Origin: Blattamonas nauphoetae
Lineage: Eukaryota; Preaxostyla; Oxymonadida
DNA length: 64,000 bases
Direction: 5' to 3'
Assembly (NCBI GenBank): GCA_033064195.1
Contig: JARBJD010000027.1
Coordinates: forward strand, 62,001-126,000
Below are positions 55,054-64,000 of this stretch, piece after piece. Within the stretch, counting starts at the first letter, position 1; each line of letters opens with the position of its first letter. The translations under genes were made by a program, and so were the position numbers. The notes under the pieces were generated by a model. The model ran no database searches and had not been told where the DNA came from. It saw only the letters and a list, made by a program, of their open reading frames with translations.

Positions 55054-55639
55054 CGACAGACACGAACGAGGTGTGCATTGTGGTCAATACAATTACCTTC
55101 GCTTGGTGGTGGGCGAAGTGATGTGTGCGGTCAGTTGTGGTTGTTAATCGCTCGTACTACCGCCCTTCCCTCACAGAGTCGAACAGACACTCAACACAAG
55201 CGAACAGAAACTGAGCATGTGCAAACGAGGCACCAGCTTCGGTGGGAGTTAGGAAGAGTGTCAGTCTGTGTATTCACCAGCTCTGGACAGCGCAGACAAC
55301 GAAGTAGAAGATTGAATGCGTCTCCTTCCTTCGAAAAGCGGAATTCCAGCTGGAATAGTTCTGAGCTACGTCCAATTCGGAGGAAGTTGCGGGTTGGTCT
55401 GGAAGTGAGAGAGTGGTTTCTAAGAGCTCCTTGAGGGCGGCGTTGTGGTGGGCGAGGACAATCACACGCTTGTTCGGGTGTCGGTCGGACAGGCCGACTT
55501 TTTGTCCGATGTTGGGGAAAGACAGACCGACTCAGGGACTCTTGAACCACGACCTCATAAACATAATTATCGTGAAAAATGAGATGAAGAAAATGTAGAG
55601 ATGCTGTGAATCAAAAATGGGAAAAAAGAGGAGAGTAAA

Positions 55640-55716
55640 GTGACTCTGGCGGGATTCGATCCTCGGTCCGAGGAGCAAAAAGCGGTCGTGCTACCGCTCG
55701 ACTAAAGGGCACTTCA
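55640..55716 (-). tRNA. second tRNA-like sequence
   Basis: On the minus strand TAGTCGAGCGG (A-box-like) is followed by GGATCGAATCC (B box, one mismatch) at tRNA spacing. Outer bases AAGTG and CACTT can pair as an acceptor end. The anticodon arm is not clean and the T-arm mispairs. As with the copy at 10425, it sits within ~100 bp of a transposon-like end. Probably a pseudo-tRNA or a Pol III-derived element part. Confidence 0.35.
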
Positions 55717-55796
55717 AAAAAGTCGCCGACTCTTTTATTTTTAGGGACTGGACTTGATGTTTTTAGACCGACCACTGCCCATGCCTAGAAAATAGT

Positions 55797-56311
55797 TGAA
55801 TGTATGAAAATGAATCAGGAAAAAGAGAACAGTGGGAGTGAGATGTGGAGTGAACGGCAATCAGAACGAGACATCTGCTGAGAAACTACAATAGTGAAGA
55901 CGATTGTGAGAGAATGAAGAGAAAGAAAAAAGACGAAAAGTGATGCACGAGTGACGTTTGAACCGCGTGAATTGATAGATGACCAACATCGACGAGACCA
56001 GCCGGGAGAGGGGTTTGTTTTCCTCGAGCCAGTGTGACGTGGAGAAGAGTGAGTTGCAATTCCCATCGAAGTTTGTGGATGGATGGTTCAAACGGAAGAG
56101 TATGGCATGAGAAGAAAGAAAAGCAACGAAAAAGTGGTGGAAGAGACCGGAGGGAAGGCTGAATAGACAGAAAAACAAAGAGACTCTAATGAAATAGTGG
56201 TGAAAATCAATCCAGAATGTCAGAACTCGAAAACTGAGAGTTTGACAATTGAAGCGTGACGTGATTCAACGAAAACGCATAAATATCCAATGATCAAGCG
56301 TCGTCCACTAA
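55797..56311. other. 3' flank of the split surface-protein gene
   Basis: No gene supported. Minus-strand frames (55815-56178) are Ser/Phe/Leu-rich and look like chance readings of purine-rich DNA. Confidence 0.4.
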
Positions 56312-59300
56312 TCAATGCGCGAACTCCACTGTTGGTCGAGATTGCAGTGCCTCGGTCTTTCCGCCAGAAGCGTTTTGTGCCTTCTGATCCATCTTGCGAC
56401 ACGAGGCATACTGTTCCAGCTTGTTCTCAACTTCCATCAGCAGCGATCGATCGTGAGGATTGATCGTCAGGCATTCTCGCACAATCGACATGAACTCCTC
56501 GTCCACGTCCTTGTGCGGAGGAAGAAGACCAGCACACAGCTGCCGAGACGCGTTCGTCCCATCAATCTCCCCGAAGGGAATCACTCCCGTCCTCATTTCC
56601 AGCAAGACCAGGCCGAGCCGAAAAACTGACACGCGCTCCTCGTTCACACCCAGCTGACCATTCGACTGCTCGGGCGCTCGCCATCGCTGTCCATCATCAA
56701 TCTCAATCTGTTTCCCACTCTCATCCACATGCAATCCTGCCTCTTCGTTCAGCCGAATGCACACGCGATCCTTCGAGTCCAGCACAATCCAGTGAGGCGT
56801 CCACTTCGCCAGAGTCACAGAGAACATCTCTGACTTGCTCAGATGACGAAGACCCTTCACAATCTCCATCCCAACCGCAGCTGCATCAACTTTTCGCCGA
56901 TTCAGTCCATGGAGTCGATCGAACAGTGTCTCATTCTTCGAAACAATCTCAACCTTGCTCGCTTCTCCACAAACCAACACTTCCACTTGTTCAACGCTGG
57001 TTGGAAGTCCATCGTCTTTGACGGTTGACTCTCCCAACGAGACAGACTCCGAATGAAGGCCGTTGGAGTTGAGTTGTCGATGTGAAGTTGAGACGGCTTG
57101 ATTCAAACTGTTGTAATCTTCAGGACCTTCCATCTTTTCGACGATTTCTGTCTCCATCTCGGTGCTCGCTGGGTCTTTCTTTTCGATCTGAGCTGATTTC
57201 CGGCGTCGAGAACAGATCACAACAATGACGATCACGATGAGTGACATTGAGACAAGCACAATCACCAGAGGAAGCCACCATTTCATGTTGTCCCGAACTG
57301 ACTGCGAGATTCGATCAGCCGAGCTCTTCTGAATCACAAATGAAGTCTCTGACGTTATGTTGTTCCCGAAAACCAGTCGTCCATGCCATTCCAGATTATC
57401 GTTCAGAGACGACAGGAGAGATAGCGCAACGTCGAGAGAGATGGAAGAGTTGGAGATGGACGAGCACTTATCAGATTTCAGTTCAACTTTCTCTGATGTT
57501 CCATCTGTCTTCTCTTTCGTCACTTCCACAATCTCCAACCACAATCCACACGGAATCAGTGTCGATCCTTTGATGACAATCGAGAACGCCTTCTTCATCT
57601 TGTTCAGCGTGCTCGTCGAGTCTGTCGACAGGGTTGGGACGAACAGTGGCGTATCTGGTTTCGCATCCTTTCCAGAAATGTGACAATCGTTCAACGAAAT
57701 CCATGACGATGGATGATCCTTCGATCCGTCTCCTCCATTCAGACTCTCGATCTTGATGGTGGCAGATCCAGTGCAGAAGATATTCCGTTGGAGTGAAGGG
57801 AAGGAGTCGAGTTTTGGAGTGTTGTCGTGGAAGGAGGAAGATTCGACAGTCAATGATCCCCCATCCATGTTGATCGCTCCCTGCGAATGATGCCTCAGTT
57901 TCACATTGTCCACAAGCGTCGTGCAATTCACGAGGCGTAAAATCCCACTCGACCACCTGCATACATCTTCCGATTCGTCGGATCTGGCTGTGTTTTCGAT
58001 ACCGGCAATTGAGGAGCTGAACAATCGGATCGATCCTTCGTGTCCCATCACGAAGATGAACGAATCAGATCCGTTTTCGATCAACACCGAAATGTTGTGG
58101 AGATTTAGAATCCCACCATCCACAACAATCATCCCTTCTTTCCCCTCCATTGATGCAGACGAGGGGATTCGGAGTGTCGGTCCGCCAATCTGATCTTCGG
58201 CGATTAGTAAAGATCCTTCACTTGAGACTGACCAAGGCTGAGACTGATCAACTGACGACACAACTTTCAGCGACACCTTCGAGATCGACAGGACAGATGC
58301 AATTTCACGAGCAACATCCACTGATGAACAGGGATTTGTTGTATCACCACAATAAGGCAAGTTGCTTCCCGTCTTCTCATCGACTCTAATTGTGAGTGTG
58401 GTTGGTTTCAATCCTGTTTCGAACGAGACAGTTCCATCAACACGAACAACATCTGTCTCATCCCCCTCTCTCTTGATGGAAACGATGGTGTAAGTTGTGT
58501 TGAACTGCAGCGTTTCGACGCGACCAATCAGAAGAATCTGAGAAACTGCCTGTTTCGTCTCGTTGAAGAAGATCGGCAGAGTGGGGCCGTCTGAAAGAGC
58601 AACGAGATAGTTCCCATCCAGATCCAGATCAGATCCTGTCAGTGTCACTGCACAAGTCGTGTTTAGTGAATTCTTGAAACTGAACGACGCATCAGCCACC
58701 ACAGGCTGATCAGGGATTCTGATGTGAATGTCCGAATCGAACAGGATTGGTTGTGCGTTCAGTGTGGCTGATGTGATTGTGTATGTCTCTCCAAAGATCA
58801 ATCGATTCGCATTGATCTCCTCAACTGTGTGTGAACATTTAACAAATCCATTCGATGAAAGACTTCCAGTGATGGTTCGTGAATTCGCTGCAATCGGGTG
58901 AGTCAGAGTGAATGAATACGATCCTGCTTGCAGAGCAAGGCCAGTCAGTGTCACAACAACTTCAGTTCGTTGCGAGTTCAGTCGTCCATCCCCATCCACA
59001 ATTCGAGTTGGTTCAACAGGAGTCGAGAACGAACAAGCGGCAGATTCGATGAAGATCGGAGTGGACGATGATTTCAGTTTCATCGACGTCACTTTGTAGA
59101 GATGGTCGAATCGCAGTGTTGCGACTGGATAAAGACTCAGCTCGGTTGTGATCGATGGTGCTCCATCCACCTCAAAATCGAGTGTGTGAGCGGAGTCTGA
59201 GTTGGACTGTGTGATTGGAATTCCTGATAGAGCAACAGTGTATTTCTCGTTTGGAATGAGCTGACGAGTTGTGAGAGTGATAGTGGAGAAATTCATGCCG

Positions 59301-59849
59301 ACATCAGAAATCAGAGCAGCGCTTATGAGCCGCGCTGGTTCGGTCTTCACCTCAAACGAGATTTCGTCAAAATGAACTAACGTCAGAGTGCCAGAAATCA
59401 CAACTGAATCCACTGTGTACGTCTCTCCATAAATCACACCTGTTCCAGTCTCATCACTTCCTCGCACTCCAACCACTCCCTCCCACTTCCCATCTGAAAA
59501 CGACATCGAAACAACAACATTTCCAGGATTCAATCTCACTTCATACTTCTTCAGAACATCCAGCTTTCTTCCATCCATCCTCAAAATAGCTTCTTTCTCG
59601 TCATTCTCATATCGAGAGATCAACACTGAAACAACTCTCACAGGCTCTTCCATCGTCGTGAACGACAATCCTTCTTCCACAAACACTGGCTTCTTGCTGC
59701 TGTCTTTCATCTCAATAATCGAGTATTTCGTGTCGTATGTCATGTTCACCGATGAAGGGTTCAGTTGAGAGTACAGCACACCCTTCAGATCACCTGACGA
59801 TCCAGCTGTAAATGTCACCAACACATCAATTGGTTTCGAGCTCACATTG
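56312..59849 (-). CDS. surface protein with pseudokinase tail: 3' part of a gene split by a transposon
   Basis: About 1179 codons, continuing the frame of 63146-64000 across the inserted element. It starts in the middle of a beta-sandwich repeat. Several ~90-residue repeats follow (EEPVR, TEPARLISA, VEPTRIVD motifs), then a family motif (DEKTGSNLPYCGDTTNPCSS), a membrane segment (WWLPLVIVLVSMSLIVIVIV, codons ~850-875 of this part) and a kinase-like tail. The tail has RWRAPEQ, FRLGLVLLEMRTGVIPFGEI and CLTINPHDRS. Its catalytic loop reads TPHWIVLDSKDR, without the HRD Asp, and DFG is replaced by RLNE. Cut off from its own 5' half, this part has no start or signal peptide, so the allele is expected to be non-functional unless the element is removed. 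Confidence 0.85.
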
Positions 59850-59857
59850 CTCTTGAG
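59850..59857. repeat. left 8-bp target duplication of the hAT-like element
   Basis: CTCTTGAG, identical to 63138-63145, directly abutting the CAG-initial inverted end. Confidence 0.85.
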
Positions 59858-59985
59858 CAGACCTTTGATACATGAGATCGATCAAGCAGAAACTGAGATC
59901 GATCGATCTCAGTTCCGGTTTTTGGGTCTGAGATCAATGACTTAATTAGGCGTATCTATATTTGTCTCATTGTTGTGTCAATTGG

Positions 59986-60957
59986 TCAAAATAAGAATCT
60001 TGAAAAAGCGAAATGGTTGTAGTGTGATAGAATGAACACTGAACAGAGGGTAAAAAACGTCTTCTCTCCTATTCGCACTCTTCTCGAAGTTGCTTTCGAT
60101 GCATAATCATTCAGTCCATCCGATCGCCACGTGTTGCTCATTCCACCTCTCGCTGTCCATCCATCAGACGGAGAAGGCGTCGATTCGGGAAGAAGACGGG
60201 GAACAGCGTACGGTCGATGCAACAACACAGAATCAGAGTGAGTTGGGGTGTATGTTTGGTTCACGAGACATCCTTCTCTCGACACATCCACTCTGCCCTT
60301 CTCTCCGCTTCCTGATGTGATTTTCGTGATGTCGTGAGTGAGGTCCAGCTCTGAGTGGAGGACAGCAGATGTCTGAACTTCAATTGTCGACGGAAGTGCG
60401 TGTTTCAGATGCTTGTCCGCCTCGTTCACGCTTCTGCACGGGAAATCAGCCTCGCCACACCACATCCCATCCTTCTCTGTTCCACTCACAACCACAGTCT
60501 CTCCGTCGAATGCGTTCAGGTAGAAGGAGAGTGGACCAGCTCCCATCACGAAGATTCGAACGGCATCGGATGCTCCGTTCTTCACGTTCGAAAAGTCAAC
60601 TTTCTTCAGTCGGAGAGAATCAGCTCCTTCGATCTGCACAACCCCATCAACAGATCCATCCACATTCAGATTCGAGAATTCCACTTCTTCCATTTCAATC
60701 CTCATTTGGTCCGTCGCTGAGTTGGAGGCAGATGGGGAGAGAGGAGAAGAACAGACGAGAGGGACAGTGAGTTGAGATTGATCGGTGGCAGTGAACGAAG
60801 ATGGCGAGATGACGAGTGTTCCAGCTGAGCAAGAGAGGAGTGGGCGAGACAAGGCCACGTTCAGCTTCCCACACGAAGGGAACGTTCGATAGCTCAACAC
60901 GTCCTTCCAACGCGAGTCTGAGAAAGAAGCGATCGTTCTTCCGACAGTTGGATCCAA
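59986..60957 (-). pseudogene. surface-protein fragment captured in the hAT-like element
   Basis: Open frame of 323 codons. It has the family features of the window's surface proteins: beta-helix strands (MEEVEFSNLNVDGSVDGVVQ, LKKVDFSNVKNGASDAVRIF) and the paired-Cys motif (KDGMWCGEADFPCRSVNEAD, then LPSTIEVQ). It has no signal peptide, membrane segment or kinase tail, and its last ~80 codons lose the pattern. Probably a captured piece of a relative, not a working gene. Confidence 0.6.
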
Positions 60958-61048
60958 ATGAGAATGGAAGGCGTAACTGGATCGGGTGTCAGTGCTCCCA
61001 AAGATTGTGAAGCAGACAAGCTTTTGTTGAACGGGCTTGGCGGGAGTG

Positions 61049-61609
61049 TCAGTTTTGAGAGTGGGGATGGTGGGCTAGGTGTGAGCATCGACGTTGGAGT
61101 GGGAACGGGCGGCGATCCAAAAGGCGAGGAAGACGCTTGGGCATCGTTTCTCCTTTTCTCCTTCCCTCCTTCCGCAATGGAGTCGTCTCAGTGATGAATG
61201 CGGTCACCCCAATGTCGATCTCGCGGGAAATCAATCGACTCACAAGATTTTCTGTTCGAGTTAGAATCTGTGACTTGTCAGTTGTCTTCTCATCCTTCGC
61301 ATCTGTTTCCTCGTCCACATGAATCACCACATTCTCAATCACCGAGCGTCCAAACGACATCACAAAGGACATCATTATCTGTGCATCGTTCTTGGACAGT
61401 GTGGATCCGCCGAGTGATTTGAGAACAGGCGGAGTGATTCCTTCGACCTGAAAGAGTGTGTCTCCCAAGCACGCCACAAACTCCTGTCTGATCATCCTCT
61501 CCGCGTCACGACACTCCATCATGAACAGATAGGCAGGTGTCCCCACAATGGATTTGAGAGGCGTCCCGTTGTCGATCGAGACGTCCAAATCGTTTTCTTG
61601 TTCCTCCAC
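61049..61609 (-). CDS. unknown 186-codon frame in the hAT-like element
   Basis: Open frame starting MEEQENDLDVSIDNG, with helical-looking conserved-type sequence (AYLFMMECRDAERMIRQEFV, KNDAQIMMSFVMSFGRSVIE) and a basic, low-complexity end after about residue 140. It may be one exon of a host gene captured by the element, since coding-like pieces continue at 62103-62351 (LSKRDGPKSGDIGQIDEENI) and 62358-62690 (WMSLSDSCVQWLNLVFDLPN). I do not recognise a family, and it is not a known transposase motif to my eye. Confidence 0.35.
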   Translation of the reverse strand: MEEQENDLDVSIDNGTPLKSIVGTPAYLFMMECRDAERMIRQEFVACLGDTLFQVEGITPPVLKSLGGSTLSKNDAQIMMSFVMSFGRSVIENVVIHVDEETDAKDEKTTDKSQILTRTENLVSRLISREIDIGVTAFITETTPLRKEGRRKGETMPKRLPRLLDRRPFPLQRRCSHLAHHPHSQN

Positions 61610-63137
61610 GCGAGATGTCTCTCTTCTTTTATTTTGATCAGAATTCCGTGGTTTGAATATGATTGTGAGTGCGATTCAGACTTGTGTTGGGAAGGAGAAG
61701 GAGTGTGAAGTGCGTGTGAGAGTGGACGAGGCGAGGTGGAGTGAGAATCGAAATGCGAAGAGTCGATGGTTTGCGGCAGAGGAGAGCGGAGGTCGGTGAG
61801 ATAGTGGTGGGAGGATGGTGGGGAGGGTGAGTCTGGGACAGCCAAGTGTTGTGAGTGAGGTGGGGTCAAGAGTGGAGAATGATGTTTCTGTGTGCTCCAA
61901 TCTCACGCTGTTCCGACAGTACGTCTGTTCTTTCCCATTCAGCGTCGTTTTCGGAGCGGGAATGCACAAGACCGCCACTCAATCGCCCAAATTCCAGATC
62001 GCTCATCCGAAGCTGGTCCTGTAAAAAATGAGTGTGAATTCAAAATGAAAAGAGACAAATTGAAGGCAAAAACGATGAAAAGTCGAGAGAGACCGAATAG
62101 GGTTAATAGAAGACAAGAAGGTTCGCAACACAAACTTGGATCAGCTCCTCACTCAAAATGTCCTGCTTGTCACTAAAACGAGTGTGGTTTGCACTCTCTC
62201 CGTCTTCTGAGATGTTTTCTTCGTCAATTTGTCCGATATCACCACTTTTGGGACCATCCCGTTTTGACAGTTCTTCGCTCATCTTCGACACCCGTCTTCG
62301 GCTCGGCATGTCATGGAGCGTCACTTGCTGGACATGTGGAGACTGATCCACCGCACATCACAAATGCTGCCTGCTGAGGGTATGGTAGAGCAGAATCAGC
62401 AACGAAAAGAAAGAAGAGCGAGGACTGTTGGAAACGATAAATGAAATGTGCGATTGTTCAGAAAAGGAGAGCACACAGTCAGTCAGGAGGGTCTGTAGAG
62501 ACTGGTTCTTCAGTGTGAACACTTTCCGGACCTTGAACAGAAGCGACTCGGAGACAGAGTGGAGCGACAGATACGAGTCGTGGAAGAGAACAGACACCAG
62601 ATTTGGAAGGTCGAACACCAAATTGAGCCACTGCACACAAGAGTCAGAGAGTGACATCCAGTTAGGCCAGAGATTTCGTTTCCAGACTTGAACGAAGGGA
62701 GAATTTGAAAGATAAGGAAATAAATGGAAATGAAAAAGAGAAAATGGAAAAAGAATGTTGAAGTATAGAAGAAAAAGGATATAATGAAAAGAAATCTTGA
62801 AGACTAATAAACAATAGAACAACGAATGCAAACCTGCTGAATAAATCATTCTAAGAGAGAAATAATCGTCAAGAAATGGTATATGAGATCCGTCGCGGTG
62901 GAATTAATAATTTTTTTGATAAACAAGCGTGATTCATCCAGTTCTTCAATCGGATCGGGAAGAAGAATTATTGTGGGATGATTCATCTCGAGATTTCAAT
63001 GAAAGTGCTTATAAACAAAATTCAACACGGATAGTGGGTCTTTTACTTCGGTATTTCGAGTTTTATGAGAATTTGAACACTAGTTATTTTCTGAGATCAA
63101 AAAAGCTGAGATCGATGAGATCAGTCTCAAAGGTCTG

Positions 63138-63145
63138 CTCTTGAG
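63138..63145. repeat. right 8-bp target duplication of the hAT-like element
   Basis: CTCTTGAG, the partner of 59850-59857. Counting it once restores the host codons for T-L-K-S across the joint. Confidence 0.85.
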
Positions 63146-64000
63146 CGTCACTGTGAACACACCCGTCAGTTTGATCCCAGACAGCGTCACTGAAACTTCG
63201 GTGTCCTTTTCAGAATATACTGCAGAATCTGTCACTGTTATCAGGCGAGACGGCTCAGGAGGAACAACAAAACGAGCCAGATCATTCACAATCGTCTTCA
63301 TGTTCGCAATTTCCAATTTCGTCACTTCATACCATTTCCCATACGTCAATTTCGACGCATCATTTCCACAGATCAGAGAGGTGAGTGTGTGCAATGTCGA
63401 AGATCCATCTGATGCAAACGAAGACGACAGTTCAATCGCGCTTCCAGTCTTCTCTGATGCCCCATTCAGCTCGAACACGGTCAATGTGAAAGGTGTCGAT
63501 TGAGGGAAAGACTCTCCTTTCAACACAATCTCTGCTGATTTCCCAGTTTCAGTGTCCAGATCGCATGTCGCTGAGATGATTCGCGTGGGAGCTGCTGGCG
63601 TTGTGAATGTCACAGAAGAGGGAATTGAAACTGAAACAACAGCACTCGTCATTCCGACAACCGAATAAGACGTCGAATACTTCAATTTCCCACTTTTGTA
63701 CACTTCAACTTCTCCACTTCCAACTGTCTTCGAGCTGAATGAAATACCAATCGTGATCTCTTCTGTTGATCCCCCACTCTCGATAGCAATCAGATCAAAC
63801 GATGGAACCACTGAAGAAACAGGCATTCGAAGTCCATCCAGTGAAAGCACTACGCTGTTCAGATCATCATCCTTCAGAGTCACGGGTTCAATCGACGACA
63901 GTGTTGGTCCCTCTGCTGTTGTGAAAGTCTGCTTGTTCAGAATCATTTCGTTGACACCATCCACAATCTTTGTCACAGAATAACTTGTGTTCATCTTCAT
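63146..64000 (-). CDS. surface protein: 5' part of the transposon-split gene (runs off the right edge)
   Basis: 285 codons in frame from the window edge to the insertion point. They form beta-sandwich repeats of the ectodomain (VTFTTPAAPTRIISATCDLD, VVPPEPSRLITVTDSA), like those of the 2307-aa protein at 21622. The Met at 64000 is internal to a repeat, so the true start lies beyond the window. The last repeat (EVSVTLSGIKLTGVFTVTL) is completed by the segment beginning at 59849. Beyond 63146 the frame reads into the element and stops at 63080. Confidence 0.85.

Larger units (their letters stand above)
52716..55787. mobile_element. 3.07-kb element with TAGGGATGGGCAG-type ends, host of a nested MULE
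   Basis: Left end TAGGGATGGGCAGCGGTCGG (52716) and right end, reverse-complemented, TAGGCATGGGCAGTGGTCGG match over ~22 bp. GAAAATAGT flanks both sides (52707-52715 and 55788-55796), giving a 9-bp target repeat. The ends resemble hAT termini, but hAT usually makes 8 bp, so the superfamily is left open. Inside, and outside the nested element, are coding-like pieces at 53060-53434 (+) and about 55465-55274 (-; the stretch LAHHNAALKELL is reminiscent of a helicase). There is also a tRNA-like sequence. No transposase was recognised. Without the nested insert it would be about 1.5 kb. Confidence 0.65.
59858..63137. mobile_element. 3280-bp hAT-like element carrying surface-gene sequence
   Basis: Both ends read inward as CAGACCTTTGA (59858 on plus, 63137 on minus). 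Subterminal GATCTCA/GATCGATC words lie at both ends. Identical 8-bp flanks CTCTTGAG are present. Terminal CAG and an 8-bp duplication are typical of hAT transposons. I found no recognisable hAT transposase. Inside, all on the minus strand, are a 323-codon surface-family fragment (59986-60957), an unknown 186-codon frame (61049-61609) and coding-like pieces at 62103-62351 and 62358-62690. It therefore looks non-autonomous with captured host DNA. The insertion splits the host gene between 63146 and 59849. Confidence 0.8.

Noticed and set aside
54937-55434. 165-codon plus-strand frame
   Set aside because: It begins inside the MULE right inverted repeat and runs across the target duplication, so it is an accident of the insertion.

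Overview
The window reads as nuclear DNA of a protist, most likely an oxymonad (Preaxostyla) close to Blattamonas nauphoetae. This is inferred from recognisable oxymonad-type surface proteins (beta-helix plus repeated beta-sandwich ectodomain, one membrane segment, kinase-like tail), compact genes, and very short GT-AG spliceosomal introns (35-160 nt). No bacterial operons, rRNA or CRISPR are present.

Layout: 1-3235 (-) is the N-terminal part of a large beta-helix surface protein that runs off the left edge. 3236-10650 is a repeat-rich, gene-poor stretch: a 153-bp perfect inverted-repeat element, a long diverged palindrome, a 26-bp minisatellite, a perfect 12-bp hairpin, a possible small membrane-protein gene and a tRNA-like sequence. 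10660-14139 (+) is a three-exon coiled-coil gene. It converges on a proline-rich gene (14189-16534, -), which diverges from an LCAT-like gene start. This block was duplicated: the second block (17319-21385) has a decayed 3' piece of the coiled-coil gene, a second proline-rich gene and the intact five-exon LCAT-like lipase/acyltransferase gene. The first block keeps only a truncated LCAT start.

21622-28545 (+) is a complete 2307-aa surface receptor-like protein with a pseudokinase tail. 29484-45469 is a tandem duplication of a convergent pair: helical-repeat protein P (+) and multi-exon protein M (-). M2 gives a clean five-exon model of 1011 aa. M1 shows about three frame shifts and is probably decaying, or carries assembly indels. 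A 421-bp MITE sits beside P1 only. 45871-47003 (-) is a coiled-coil/SPRY-like gene, and 48441-52421 (-) is a second complete pseudokinase surface protein.

52716-55787 is a transposon-like element with short inverted ends and a 9-bp target repeat. A Mutator-like element (53492-55053; 237-bp inverted repeats, 11-bp target duplication) with host-like cargo is nested in it. 56312-64000 (-) is a third pseudokinase surface-protein gene. It is split by a 3280-bp hAT-like element (59858-63137) with an 8-bp target duplication, and that element itself carries a fragment of the same surface-protein family.

The surface proteins probably act at the plasma membrane as adhesins or receptors whose tails keep a kinase-like C-lobe but lack the catalytic Asp and the DFG motif. 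The LCAT-like protein is probably secreted or lumenal. Functions of P, M and the proline-rich proteins are unknown.
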